64,000 nucleotides of DNA. It comes from Heterobilharzia americana (lineage: Eukaryota > Platyhelminthes > Trematoda > Strigeidida > Schistosomatidae). Of the stretch, positions 10,890-23,716 are shown in pieces (positions within the stretch are counted from its first letter, which is position 1; every line of letters starts with the position of its first letter). The DNA is taken from contig OX104131.1 of assembly GCA_944470555.2 (NCBI GenBank), forward strand, positions 19,026,515 to 19,090,514. The letters run 5' to 3'. The notes beneath the pieces are model-generated. The model did not search any database, had not been told where the DNA came from, and worked only from the letters and a program-made list of their open reading frames with translations. Both the position numbers and the translations under genes were made by a program.

Positions 10890-11507
10890 AAAAAGAATTA
10901 TAGTGGATAAACAATTGCTGTGAAACTGCTAAAATATAGTTACAGTGAGAACCACTAGTGGAATCCAGGAGAACCATGCCAGATACCAAGGGTAGTAAAG
11001 TTCTGTAGACAATAAATATGAATAGCTTGAAAAGGTTTACCACCTTGTAAGTTTATAACGCATTAGCTCTTCTGATAGATAATAATATTAGTAATTGGTA
11101 CATAAGAAAAAGTCGTGATATTCACTTGAATAGATCCATTACTGGGTCCATATCGGGGAGACCTTGTCATATGAATATTCGCATGTACATTCTCATATAT
11201 AGGAAGAAGAATTATTATTGAATTGCAAGGTACATAATCTGTCTGTTAGTACTATTTGTTCCTTTTCTTAAACGTCTACAATTCCTGAACTTTCTGTTAT
11301 CTAACATTTTAATTGGCAATGATCTGGTGCAAGATTTATGGCTTTCTACTTTCTCAATACTCTACATTCCTCAGTTTCGCATGACCTTACTTGTTATAAT
11401 ATGCATCACAGACTGATATCGGTTGCAGGATTTATCAAAAAACTGGGATTATTTTACAGCCAATTCGCCGTAGTATCAGACTCCTCAACACTGTGAAACA
11501 ATGAATT
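10890..11507. other. No gene seen
   Basis: AT-rich spacer without coding character or repeat ends. Confidence 0.4.
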
Positions 11508-11700
11508 CCTGCCCAGTGGCTCAGTGGTAACGTGCTCGCCACGAAATCTCTAGGTCTTGAGTTTGACTTCCAGTGAAGTTGTGGATGTACACTTCTGAGG
11601 ATACCCATACTAAAGCGAAACAGTTGTCCGCTTCTCTTAGGTTTTCAGTGGCTCTCCTGCCAAGCTGATCGGTTATGAATTTAACTTTGAAATCAGTCAA
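11508..11700 (+). mobile_element. S2-type tRNA-headed SINE copy
   Basis: The head GTGGCTCAGTGGTAACGTG (about 11516-11534) is a good tRNA D-arm/box-A match. Box B is eroded (GAGTTTGACTTC). The hammerhead-like module near 11597-11640 keeps the CTGAGGA core, the GAAA core and the GTC cleavage triplet, while stem II pairing is partly lost. The tail aligns with 4670-4740. Confidence 0.6.
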
Positions 11701-11824
11701 TCACGAGTTCATATTTCCGGATCTGATGATGTGCGTCTGTGATCATCAATTGTATCATTTATCTTCCACTTCGTTCAGCTACTTTCCATCCCATTGGACA
11801 GTCAATTGATGGTCTATATCTGAT

Positions 11825-12070
11825 ACTTATAGGCAGAACATGTTGACGTGGGCACTCATGGTGAAAGAGTGGTTGTTTTTTTGTGGAAGCTTGACTCTTG
11901 GAAAGGTCCTCTCATCTTCGAACAATCTGAAGCTTGTTACGTTCGCATGATTTTGAAATGGTGGAGAATATTTGTAGCTCAGGTGGATGGTGAAGTTAGT
12001 GCTGAAGATGTCATCTAGAAAGACGATGAAAGCTCCACGACTAAACAACGCAGCTCAGAGCACACAATAC
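11825..12070 (-). repeat. Dispersed repeat shared with 51985-52100 and 33465-33510
   Basis: On the minus strand the segment near 12055-11995 reads GTTTAGTCGTGGAGCTTTCA followed by a CTAGATGACATCTTCAGC-type block. The same pair of blocks occurs on the plus strand at about 52020-52080, and the second block again at 33470-33510, just upstream of a Penelope-like copy. It may be an untranslated or leading part of a Penelope-like family. The frame 11827-12048 across it is not a recognised protein. Confidence 0.5.
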
Positions 12071-14029
12071 AGCCAAAACCAGTCAATCTCCATAAGCCTT
12101 CAAACTGAATTATCGTGCAATACTTTGAAGTGTATGATTATGCAACTGTAATCCCATAACCAGTTTGACCTTAAGTTGAATGCAGCTAACCTATACTCGT
12201 GAAATAGTGTTATTTTAGTCCAAAAATTTAGTCCTTCTCTCTACATTTCAAAAATTCACTCATTCTACCTAACTGCAGAAATTTTTGAAGAAAATGAGTA
12301 GAATGTTGTTCATCTCAACAATATTAACTAGAAAATTTTTTCTATATTGAACACACACACTTGATATAATACACAATGACACAGTATTATTTGTCAGATT
12401 ATATTTTGAGGGAAAATTATTGATCAAAATTATACCAGGGTTGTCAAATGGCTTTCACTGTTCATTCTTTGACTTTTTTTATGGTAGTACAATCTCCCAG
12501 ATATCTATATCTATGATCAGCAAGGAGTTATTCCCATTGTATCCGTTCGGTTTTTCTTCAATGAACTGACATTCTATGATGAACCTTTCCCTACACCCTA
12601 CTATATTATTTCCTTTGGTACTTTCATCTTTTTCGCTATACTGTATGACTGTGTGCTTATGAATGCATTGTAATACCTAAGTGTTATGCTAAACTACTAA
12701 TCTTGATGGCGTTTATCATTCTAACAGCTTATCCTCTGTCCACCTGATTGATACCCGTCCTACCTATGTACTTAACTTCAGAATGACTGCATACTACTTG
12801 ATAAATAAAATCATTTTGTTGCATGGGATCAGCAAAATTCTCAAAATTTGTCTCAGTGGTTTCATAGTTCTAAATATCAGTCAAAGTCCAGCCTTATTAG
12901 GAATGTTATGCAGGGTTAACAATGTATCTTTCTTATATGATCATTCAATTAGATCGTTAAACTACTTATCAGTTTTATTTCAGTCATTGCTAACATTACC
13001 ACATCTCTTTCTTAATGAGGTACTATGAATTTTCAACTGGATTTTCAAGGATAGTTATTGGCTAGTAGCGTTTTTCTGATTTGTTTGAGTTATTCGTTTA
13101 CATTTCTAGACTTACTGTTCACACTTCTGACCTGTTTGACTAGACATTTCACCTAAGCCTGCTTCTTGCTGATTCAGGTTGGCATGAACTCAAACGTGTT
13201 TCTGATAAACTCTAGTATCTAACCCACCGTCTTGTCTTCTTTGTATTTCCCAATCAAAAACCAACTATTGTTCCTGCTGATTTTCTAAATAATAAGTGAA
13301 AGGTTTTCTACTACTGAGTTAATCTGTATGAAGTAATAATGAATGTGTTGTGATTTAAAAACAGTGGCATCCACATACCTTTACCATGCCTTAGAAGTAA
13401 CAGTAAGCGTTCTAAAAGCTAAACGTTTCCGTCTACACCTAAATCTGATAGTTCTATAGATGTGTTAAGGACTCGTATATTCAATGATTTTATAAAAAAG
13501 GATGAATAAACATGACTGACGATGTGGACCTTTTGACACTTCAATAACTACCATAAAAACTAGTAATCGATGTTTTATCAAAAAATCCTGTTCATTAGAA
13601 TTTGTCTATTCCCCATCTGACTTCAATTATCAGTGCGTTAAGTCAGCTAGTAGAATATTTGTAAGACCAAGTTACTTCTTGACTGGAAATAAGAAATATG
13701 CTTTGAGTAATAATAAATATGATGATTTGGTACGCCTGACAAAGTCAGTGGTCAAATGAAACAACTACTCCACTTTTTCTGAACTGTAGGGACTTTATTA
13801 ACGTATAGACTTAATAAGATAATAAATTGCTTGCCTATAAAAAGGCTTTATACATTTCTAATTTTCTAAGTCGATAAATGAAATAAGAGAATATTGTTTA
13901 TTACAGTTCATCATTATCATCAATACTATTTGCTATGATTACTACGACCTTATCTTCGTTACACAAAACATTTTTGCGATTAAAATACAATACTTGTGAT
14001 ATAAATTTACATACTATAATGACTACGCA

Positions 14030-14030
<1 letters not shown>
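12071..14030. other. No gene; contains a copy of dispersed repeat D
   Basis: Between about 12540 and 12800 the plus strand aligns loosely with 42700-43000 and 60740-61000 (blocks around ACCTATGTACTTAACTT and GCATTGTAATACC). Elsewhere nothing is recognised. The 81-codon frame at 12783-13028 is leucine-rich but has no family resemblance. Confidence 0.4.

Positions 14031-14031
<1 letters not shown>

Positions 14032-14092
<61 letters not shown>
14032..14092. repeat. TA dinucleotide microsatellite
   Basis: About 30 uninterrupted TA units. Confidence 0.98.
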
Positions 14093-14095
<3 letters not shown>

Positions 14096-14259
14096 AGAAA
14101 TGAGAACGAATAAGTTTTCTGAAACGAAAAGAGAATGATATTCAGGTCAGCAGTACTACTGAATAAAATATTGACAAAGATAATATTTGTCATACATAAT
14201 GTATTTTGCGAAAAGATATGCTTTAAAAAACTATGACCAGAAAAAGTTAAGTGATGATG

Positions 14260-14260
<1 letters not shown>

Positions 14261-14349
<89 letters not shown>
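14261..14349. repeat. TA dinucleotide microsatellite
   Basis: About 44 uninterrupted TA units, 168 bases from the previous tract. Confidence 0.98.
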
Positions 14350-14353
<4 letters not shown>

Positions 14354-16180
14354 ATGACAGTACTAACTAGCTTTTAGAGTAGGCAGTAGCGAGTATGTCA
14401 TGTGTGGGAGTATTTGAAGCATCCAGTAGAGGTTGAATCATTCCAAGAATGAAGTACAAAAAAATACTGTTTTCCTGTACACTGACAAATAATAAAATAT
14501 AATCAAATAACTCCGAACTATATGACTACTGAAATGTAACCTATAAAATGGTGTTTCTCAATATTTTTTCATTGTCATTCTTAAAAATCCAACTTTATGA
14601 AGAGGTAGATTTCGGGTTTTTGAATTGTACAATTTAGTTTTACTTCAGAGAATGGTACAATCAACATGAAGCTAAATGGATTATGTCTTACTTCACGAAC
14701 TGAATCAAGTAGTCGAGAATTCACCTTTAGATCACAGGTATTTTATTGGTGTGGAACATACGTGTTTTTATTTCGTTACATGGTGCTTATTAGACGGAAC
14801 ATCAATTGAAGGTAAAGTCGACAACCGAACCGCCGTACACAGCCACTAGTGATAGGCCTTGATGATATTCAGTAGTAGTGACTAACGTCAAACCCAGGGT
14901 GTGGTAGACTTTGCATCAGTTTGTAGACAACTTCTCCAGTTGTCACTGATTCTTTCTTTTCCAGATACTATAACAATGAAACACAAATCCAAGAAATGAT
15001 GTTTTAAAATACAGATATCGTTCTGTAAGGTTCAGTAACCTTTTTAGTGTTTACAAACAATTTTTTATACAATACCTAGTCAGATATTTAGAATAATTTG
15101 TCTGCATTGCTACTCAGGACGTCCTGAAGCCTTTGTAAGTAAGCTGTGTGACATGACCCATTTGTCCTAATCTATATGACATTAAGAAATAAGAAGTACT
15201 GTTTCATATGCCTCAGCTGCGTTGTAATCTTCCATGTTTCATAACCACAACACTTGTCCTACTGATCATGGTTGCTTTCTTGAAAGAGGTGTCTGGCTTA
15301 ACGGAGAGTATATGTAATGCACTTACCTCGTATTATGCTCATTCAAAGTTAGTTGGCTATAATTCCCAGTTCACATCATTCAGACATCCACCACAACTAG
15401 AAATAACACTTGCTGTTGTCAGATTGATCAGTTATGATTAGTGTCATGCTTGTTATGATTGGCAGATAAACTAGGCGATCATTCAATGGGCGAAAAGTGT
15501 AACTAACTGGCTATTATTAACTTATTAATAGTGATGAAGCCGAAAGTTAAGGATGCATGTTCCTACCTTCTGGTGAAGTTTCAGCTATAGTCGAAATGTT
15601 TTAATCTCTCACTAGTCAGTTGAAGTTGTGATCTTGTTCTGTTATCGGTCCCACGAGTGTTTTAGTTTGGACCAACAGTCCTTGGTACAAAAAAATGTAC
15701 TCCATCTGAGACATCTAGAAGCAAACAGTTCAGAACCCAATATGTATACAGATCCCTTAGCGATAATTAACAAAGGGCTCAGTGATAGTACACATTAGGC
15801 TTGACCTGGTTAAGATGATTGATCATGTTACACTCCCATTTAGAAATGTAATATAAATAAGCGCATCAGCGGTCATTTCCATGACTTGTATGTAGTCTCT
15901 TGAACCATGTTCACCTTAGAAGCACAGCAAGAAAGTGCATATTGACAGCTAGAACTAATGGGCTATTTTGGGGAAGTATTCAGGTAGACAAAACAGTGGT
16001 GGAGGACTCTGGCTTTCTTGATGCACGAACTGATTGTATAACGTGAATGTAGGGACCAAAGACTGATCCAAAAGATTAATAGTTGGTCTCCTCCAAACTT
16101 ACGTCACAATAACTTGTAACCCGATAAATAGACACCTTTCTATAGTTAGCCAAATTCCTAAAGGCACTAAAGGGAATGCG
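14350..16180. other. No gene seen
   Basis: AT-rich. The frame at 15208-15441 has a hydrophobic N-terminus but no family match. A short minus-strand YETWKIT-like peptide near 15225-15250 may be a very old RTE trace. Confidence 0.35.
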
Positions 16181-19100
16181 TTATTATTATTATTTGTCCT
16201 TTGTGTTCCTAGTGGAACATAGGGTTTCAGCTGTACGTCAGCATTGCACTCTGTTCCCTGTAGTCTTTTTAACCTGGCTCCAGCACTACCCATAAGCTTT
16301 AATCTCCTCCTCACACGATCCCTCTCATGTCACCACCCTCGGAAGCTCAACTCAACGTTTCCCCTTCGGGCTCCACTCGAGGACCTGGCATGTAGCGTGA
16401 TGTCCCCAACCGGTCTTCTCAGTGTATGCCCAATCCATCTCCACTTTCTTCTACTGCATATTTTTTGGGCGAAAGCTTCTTGGTCTGTCGGCTCGTTGCT
16501 AGAGTGAGTTCCTTTTTGCTTTTTCTTTCTGACCATCTGATCTTGAGTATCGAGTGAGCTTAGGCAGCAGCTCTTGATGAATGTCTGGAGTTCTCTTGAA
16601 ATGCTTTACGTAACGCACCAAATCTCTGAATCATCACATAGAAGCCCAGACTTGTTGCTCTTGTTTTTGTTGGTTGAGTATCTTCATCACCTCTGTTTTC
16701 TCTATCTTCACTTGAAGTCCTGTTTTCGCTGTCTCACCTCTTCTGATAACTTGTTAGTTTTCGCTTGTAGGTCTTCGAGTTTGTGTGACATTAGACATAA
16801 ATCATCATCGGCGAAATCCAAATCTTCTAGGCTTTTTTCATCGGTCCAGCCAGCGTATGTCGATCTTCTCGCTCCTCACAGTTTGTTGTATGATCCAGTT
16901 CACCACAAACAGGAAGACGATCGGTGATAGTAGACAGCCTTGTTTTACTCCTGTCTTCACTTCAAAGGCATCACTGAGCTTCCCATCGTGAATTACTTGG
17001 CATGTTGTCGTCTTCATATAGTTGTTGAGTGAGGTTGATAAAGGTTTGTGACACTAAAACCGTAGTGTTGAAGCAGCTGCCAAACTACTTCTCGGTCCAT
17101 ACTTTCGAAGACATTTTCAAAATCGATGAAGTTGAGCTTGAGTTGAGTCGACTGCCATTCTGCTCCGTTCTATGGTGATGTGTAGTGTAGCATTGCAATT
17201 TGATCCCCAAATGATTTGTACTTCCTGAATTCAGCCTGTTTCGGTAGTAGTTTTGTATCCAGCGCATCCGTTAGTCTCTCCAGGATGATGCGGCATAATG
17301 TTTTGCTTGCTTGGGGTGGACAGAAGCATGGTTTCTCGAAAGTTCTTGCAAACACTTAGGTCTCTCTTTTTTGAGAGCTTGACAAGGTAGCCTTTCTTCC
17401 AATCTGCAGGTACCTTTCTTTCCTTCCTTCCAAACATTCTGCAGTGGTGGTGTGAGCATGTCCACTGTTGTCTCTGCGTCTGCTCCCAGTGCTTCTGGCG
17501 GGATTCCATCTGGTCTCGCTGCTTTCCCACATTTCAGTATCTTTATGGCGTTCAGGACTTCCATTTTCGTTGGAGGATTTATGTTCACTTGTAGTTCAGC
17601 GGTTGGGCTGCAGGTGGTATTTCTGGACGAAGTGCAGGTGGTGGTGGTGGTGGTGGTGGTGGTCGATTCAAGAGCTTCTTGAAGTGGTCGGCCCATCGTT
17701 TCCTTTGTTTCTCTTCTTTCCTAATTAAATTTCCATCATCATCTTTTATTGGTTTCGTCTGCGTTGATCTACTCCCAGATGGCAACCTGGTTATTTGATA
17801 CAATGTTGTCAGGTCTCTGTCTCTCCTACCTGCAGCAGCCTGTTCTGCTTCACTTGCCAGTGTGTCGTGGAAGTGTCTTTTGTCTTTCCGCGCACTCTTC
17901 CTGACTTCTTTGTCCAGTGTAGTGTTTTATACATTGTACCCAGTTCCTCTTGTCGTTGAGTATCCTTGCACTGCACTGGTTTATCTTCTGCTTCACCATC
18001 CTCCTCTCCCTGCTCTATCAGCTTCCAGGCATCCGTCCAGATCCATTCCACTCCTTATCTTCTTTCTTCTTCCTTCCTAATACGGTTGTGCAGGTTTCTT
18101 TCCACACAGCTTTCAAAGACTTCCAGTGTTCTTCCACACAGGTTTCTTCAGGGATGTTCCTCGATATCTCCCATTTTGTCTTGATGGCTGACTGAAGTGA
18201 AGATTTCTTTGTAGTTTCATCCTTCAGTTTCCGATCTGGGTGTTGGACTTGAACTGTGGTCTATCACCAGCTTCCTTGAAGGCTCTCAACTTGATTTCGA
18301 AGGCAGGTTCCTTGCACTAGACAGTGAGTGGTCTGAACTTACATCTGCTCCTCTTCTTGACCTTAAGTCAAGTAAGCTGCATCTCCACTTTCTTCACATT
18401 CGGATGAAGTCGATCTGAATTTTAGTGTGTCAATCTGGTGAAATCAACTCTATGTCGCTGCCTTGTGGATATCCTTGTGCTTGAACACACTGCCTCACCT
18501 CCAATCACCAAATCGTTGAATGCACAGAATTCTGCAAACAATTCTCCATTCTCGTTTATCACTTCACCGAGCGCTTCTCGACCCATGGTTAGTTCTCTTC
18601 CTGTGTTGTCTGCTCCCAGTTTGGCATTCATGTCACCCCACCCATTAGAATGAGTTTTGATATCGCCAACTGATGTTGGGTCTTGTCCAGTGTTGATTGA
18701 AGTTGTCTGTAGAATTCCTCCTTTTTCTCTTGCTCTGCATTATTTGTAGGTGCGTAGCCTAGCATTGTATGGTTGTGACTTTCCGTCCTTTCGAACTGAA
18801 CCATGCTGTTATGATCGTGATGCTGGAGGAGATTGGTTGCCACTGCATGAGAGCCTTCAATGCTCTCACGGACATCATGATAGCCACTCCAATGTGCCGA
18901 TGGTTGTCATCTGGGTGACAATGTCGGAGTAGATCATTGACTCTCCAGTTGACAATTTGGAGATTCCACTTCCATTCCATCTGCTTTCGCATATTCCAAG
19001 CACTTCAGTGTGATACCTTCTCATCTCCTTTGCAGTCTGGACGGCCTTGCTAGGTTCAAACACTGTTCGGACATTCCATGTCCCCACGTTTACTTTCGCT

Positions 19101-19355
19101 TGCATCAAAAGGAGCGAAGACACATCTGCCAATTGGTTTCCCGGAGTCTTTCACCAACCGGCGTCATTTCACCTCTCCGACTCCAGCGAGGAATAAGTTT
19201 GTTTTTATGTTTTATATTTTGTTTGTGCTTTGAAGTTTCTTTAGTGGTTGGATTGGTTTTCTGGCGTAGGGTTGGTAGCCGTATGCCCAACGTTTCCTCT
19301 TTACCCGGGCTTAGGATCGGCTGGTAACTAGTGAACTAGTTAACCAGGCGAGGTT
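16181..19355 (-). mobile_element. RTE lineage B, near full-length copy
   Basis: About 3.2 kb in reverse orientation. The 3' end is on the left with a TTATTATTA run and the family terminal block. The 5' end on the right is AACCTCGCCTGG (19355-19344), identical to the copy that starts at 63127. Flanks show ATGCGTT on both sides, a probable 5-7 base target duplication. Internal order is endonuclease (about 19150-18300), linker with a proline run (17660-17640), reverse transcriptase (about 17800-16650) and 3' region. It is the reference copy for this lineage in the window. Confidence 0.85.
16240..19290 (-). pseudogene. RTE-B endonuclease/reverse transcriptase ORF, multiply broken
   Basis: The product would nick target DNA and copy the element's RNA there. 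Visible pieces, N to C: KVNVGTWNVRTV and EVLGICESRWNGSGISKL (APE-type endonuclease start, about 19090-18960); KVTTIQCYAPTNNAEQEKK; LGADNTGRELTMGREALGE and DLVIGGEAVCS (18620-18470); KAARPDGIPPEALGA (17570-17520, RT start); VPADWKKGYLVKLSKK; EDLDFADDDLCLMS near 16830-16790 (catalytic FADD); WRWIGHTLRRPVGDI near 16440. These lie in different frames with stops between, so no full protein is made. Two frames contain poly-proline from a CCA run at 17640-17662. Confidence 0.8.
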
Positions 19356-19369
19356 CATGCGTTCAGAGG

Positions 19370-20720
19370 TCACTGTATTTTGTCAGCTGCTTCACTTGGC
19401 AGGATAATATAGTCTTCATACTCCAGGTCAGCCAGATGGTATCCAGTCAGTAGACTAATACCTATGAAGCCAGAAGTACCTAGGGTTATATCCATTAGTT
19501 CATATGTAACGTAGTTAAATAGAAACTTCGAATTTAGGGATCTCGCCGGACATCACTAGTTGTCGTTAGTTCTAATGGCAACTCTCCGAAAGCCTTTACA
19601 TGACTGTGGGAGTTCCACTGGACAGCTTTGATTAGCTTTTTGCACCTCCGCGTATTCTTTTCACAGTCAGACACTTCTACAACAACCCATGGTTGACAGA
19701 GTCAAATACCGATTTCAGGTCAAAAAATATGGTAAGTGACGTTCACCGATAGGTATGCTTGTGTTTCAGAACCTCTTTAAGGATGAAAAAGTGATCGATG
19801 CGCACCCTTTCAGGTTTCTCAAGTTTTCTGGTCTTAAGCACCAGTTAGGTGTTAGATAACTATGGACCCTAGGATCTTTGACACGACATTAGTTTACTTG
19901 ATTCCCGTACGGTTGTCACAAGAATTCATCTCTGCATTCTGATAGACTGGGATGATCAGTGAAGGAGACCATACTAACGGCACCGCCTCTGATTACCATA
20001 CACTACCTAGTCACTCTGTTATTTTTATCAAAGTCCTACCTGTATCCTTAAAATCTCTAGATAATAAACCACAATGTCCTGTAGCTTTGCATCTTTTCGG
20101 GTTCCAAGCAGCCTTCTCAGCTTTAAGGAGAGTTGGAGGGCCGTTATCTATGTCCCATTCAAGTTCATGCTACATGTTTGCCAACTGCAGCATTGCTGTT
20201 GGTTAATTTAACCGTGCTTCAAATTACTACGGCCAACGTTCTAGCCATCCCGCCTGAGATGTTATCAGCGCCCCATCCTTTTTCGTTACGGATTCATTGA
20301 CCATTGTTTACTTTGTGTCATTGTCCTTAATGAGCCTAAATAGTTGTCGAGTATTACCTTACCCTGATGCCTTTCTATCTCTCTTGCCTTCTCCACTCAC
20401 TACTGCTCACGATCGACGCTAAGACACGTGGTCAACTTACGTTTAAGTTGCTCTCGCTTCTGTTGCGGTCAGAGTCGGCTGTAATCAGTCTTCTTGGACC
20501 AATCAATTTGGATGAGGGTGTGAAAATCCGAAGTTTGCTGACCTTTGGATATGGTTTGCCAACTGTATTTGCCGCTGTTTCTAGAGCAGACCCAATATTA
20601 CGCCTAGTTTCGTCAGGATGAAGATGGCAGTCACCTTCAGATAAATGCTTACTTGCCTCCTGCATAAATTCGTACTTGTCGTTCTAAACTTGGGATCGAA
20701 GGCAGTCTCGCTTCACTGAT
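19370..20720 (-). pseudogene. Degraded RTE lineage A/C fragment
   Basis: The minus strand aligns with the A element. 19690-19735 matches the segment at 37925-37970 (GAGTCAAATGCCG-type block, encoding the AAFDSVD region). 19800-20000 matches 38015-38215 (the RRLSG... and TGMMSDLD-complement region). 20080-20180 matches 38330-38430. 20340-20700 continues through the linker. It carries many stops and deletions. It abuts the 5' end of the lineage B copy at 19355. Confidence 0.65.
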
Positions 20721-20724
20721 ACTT

Positions 20725-21525
20725 CTTATTAACGACCAGTTAGATGCAGACATATATATTCCCGCTTATGGTATCTGGTCGAGTTAGATATATCGCGCTG
20801 TGGATACAGGAACCAGAGAAATAGAAGTTTATCCAGACTTAGAGACATACTGCACAGTTATCTGTCGAGTTATATTATATTATATAACCCAAACATACCA
20901 CTTTCAATTAGAATGAATGAATTTTGGCGAAATGCTAGGTATGGTTACTGAGGAAGTTATGAAAAACCGCTTCAATTAATCCTCATTTCTCTCAGAGTGC
21001 ATGCTTCCCCAAAACTTCCCTTGAATGTCGCCAAAATTTCTTACTACCTGTCTACACTTAAACTTGCTTCCCCGAAGTTTCTTCGAAAACCGTATGCGCG
21101 TACCTCAAATTTCCAGCAATAACTTGCTACACTCCTTCATGTAGGTGCAACTGTGCAATATGCTGTTCAAAGCACGCCATATTTATCTGTTCTGTGTCAC
21201 ACAAATCTACTAAGGTATATTTATACTATTCTTCTAGTCTGAGAGAATATCGTTGCAAGGGGACACGAAGGGGATTGTGTGTAAGCTTAGCTGAAGCAGT
21301 CAGCTCGAGTGGACAAATACTTATTGCATCCCTGGAAAGGTCATTCACTTACCTCCTGCTTCCCAGGGCCTTCATTTTGCAAGCAGATACACCTGTAGCC
21401 ACCGGTCTGATGCCACGCAATGTTCGTTTCAAGGATAGTAGATATGATTCAAGGAGGGAACAGAAGAGTTTATGAAGACAGAAATGTTGCTTGACACTCG
21501 CAAGCAAATGTATTACTCCATTCTT
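20725..21525. other. No recognised gene
   Basis: A plus-strand frame at 21194-21475 (93 codons) has no recognised family. A short TTATATTATATTATATAA run occurs at about 20872-20887. Confidence 0.35.
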
Positions 21526-21528
21526 TTT

Positions 21529-22339
21529 CTATACTACCTGCTCATTTCCATAGGTGGAAGTGTAGTTGTTTACGAAGTGCCCAAGTTGATATATACTGCT
21601 GTCTGCAAAGTGTAGGCAGTTCTCAGGATGGGATAGGATGTAAATGGGCGCCGATAATCCTATGAAGTTAAGGAATTGTAAGTTTGGTAGCATGTCCCGT
21701 AAAACCAATGGACCCAGGTACAAGAGGAACTGCCTGCTTTCGATAGCTATCCATTGTTCGCTGCAGGACCATGGACTGCACTTCCTTTGAAAATCTCTTG
21801 GACACATAATTTTACTTCCAGCATACTATCGTTCGTAGCCTTCAGAACCCCAGCAGGTATGCTTTACTTCCAATTTGCTATCAACTGCATCCATAAACTG
21901 GTTAGCTTCATGAAAACACCAAGACATATCAGATGCATGTGGTCGAAAGTGAGGCATGTCGTCACGCTGATGTCCAGTTTTCAAGGGGTGAATGACCTTT
22001 ATGGTGAGGTGTATCCTCTTCCCAACGGAAGGATGGATTAGACCGACAGTTGAGCTGTTCCCCGGGGAAAACTATATAGAAACCTTCTATGTGGCATTCA
22101 GCTTCGCAGTTGTCACGCGCCTTCTTCGAAGTATTAGCGGATATCATTTTAATTGATGAACGGGCCGAGGTATCGCAAACCACAGCCAACTTCACAGAAA
22201 CAAGGAGGCTAAAGCAGTTACTGAAACTATTCTTCAAGATAACCGACAACTCTGTTAAAACCTGGTTGAGGTATCGCGTCATATTATCTAGTTTACTTAA
22301 GCCAACGTAAACACCAACTAAAAAAACGTCTGTTGTCAT
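21529..22339 (-). CDS. Unrecognised pair of minus-strand ORFs, possibly an eroded retroelement gag
   Basis: Two frames, 22339-21962 (125 codons) and 21807-21529 (92 codons), lie head to tail. The first is unusually long for this region and begins as a helix-prone stretch, then has ARSSIKMISANTSKKARD. The second contains MLPNLQFLNFIGLSAP followed by SHPENCLHFAD, loosely like the 'LPKLxIPxFxG' opening of BEL/Pao or Gypsy Gag proteins. That resemblance is weak, no protease, integrase or zinc knuckle was seen nearby, and plus-strand frames of similar length overlap. Treat as hypothetical. Confidence 0.25.
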
Positions 22340-23715
22340 AGGGTAATAAATTCGATCTCAAATAAACCACAGTTGTTCAGCAGAATCGCTGTACCAAAAC
22401 ACTCCTTCAATATTCAGTTGCAGCTCAGTGGCCTTACAAGTTTATATCCCCTCTTATTTCTTTATGAGAATACTTGGCTTTTTTTCAAAATCTGCATGAA
22501 AACATAAGCCAGAACCTAAGCTAGTTCACATGCAGTTTTTAGCTGCTTGGCTTACAGTTGTTCGAGATCCTGTTGGCGTTTCTTGCAACGCTTGATGTAA
22601 AATTTGTAAAATTCTATTCCTAGCTTCAACTGATATATCTTGCATCAGCCAGATTTCAGTAGCTGCAGGAAATTTGGCTTCTCTCAATGCATTTTCCCTA
22701 TCTGTTGCATTGGATGCACATGATTAAGTTCACTTAAGTTATACAACTAAAGTGTACCTTCACAGGTATCTTCTATCTGCACCTGCATTGCATCAACTGA
22801 AATGTTATCAAGGTTATACACGGATATGTTAACTTCGAGGATGTTTTGAATGAAAGTTATCAAAGGGTATATGGAGCATACTACAATCGGTATTCATTTC
22901 TAACTGACATGATACTTGCTCGCAGTTAAGATTCTAGGGAACTCTTCCCGAGTTATGCCCTAAGTAAAACGTAAGTAATACTTAAAAATGTCATTCTTCA
23001 TTTTCGTGCATAGTCGCAAAGCTGTACTTCGGTGAGGAACACTCTTTTCTCGATCTCTGAGAATGATAAAATGATAGTGTCATCGTCAGCTGCGAAGATT
23101 TCATGAACGGATGTCTAGAAATAATCCACAAAACATTTCAGGCTACTGATAAATAGTAAGTAGCATACTTCTTTAGACAAAATATTTCGTTACCACGAAT
23201 TTTGTTCTCCGCGATTCGCCACGCACTTTTTCTTCCATCCGATTTGTCACACTTTTTTTCAATCAGCCCCACTCCTTAACGATGGTCCTGCATTTTTTTC
23301 CATGTTCTGAGCGAAAATTTTGATCGGCAACTCAGAACAATGTTGCAAATCCTAAGACATTGCCTCGCTTTTTCAATGCAATTTTTCCCGATGGCCCCTT
23401 GTTTTGCCTAGTGAAATCGTCGACTGGATGGATAGCTAAAGTACTAAGTAGCTACCTTATCCTAACCACCAAGTATCCCTTTTCAGTCTTACCAGCCTAC
23501 AGACTCTTAACAAACCGTAACTTATATGGAAAATTCAGTCAACCAGTACTTTAGTCCCAGTAGTATCACAAATACATGCAAATTTATGCTATTATCACTT
23601 TTATCGAAACGACTGCAAAGAAAATTACAGATATCCCCCACTAGTAACTTGATAGTGAAGTGTTCTGCAAGTGCACCAGCTTTCAGCAGTAAGGATAGTA
23701 GGCCGGCTTTCCTGT
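22340..23715. other. No gene; possibly 3' untranslated part of the CR1-like element
   Basis: No coding character. It lies directly downstream (minus strand) of the CR1-like ORF, so part may be its 3' region, but no terminal repeat was identified. Confidence 0.35.
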
Positions 23716-23716
23716 G

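Noticed and set aside
12783..13028. Leucine-rich 81-codon ORF that could be a membrane peptide
   Set aside because: It overlaps the edge of repeat D, and hydrophobic frames arise readily in AT-rich DNA; no supporting motif.
17452..18195. Several overlapping plus-strand ORFs, leucine- or valine-rich
   Set aside because: They are antisense shadows of the RTE-B coding sequence on the minus strand.
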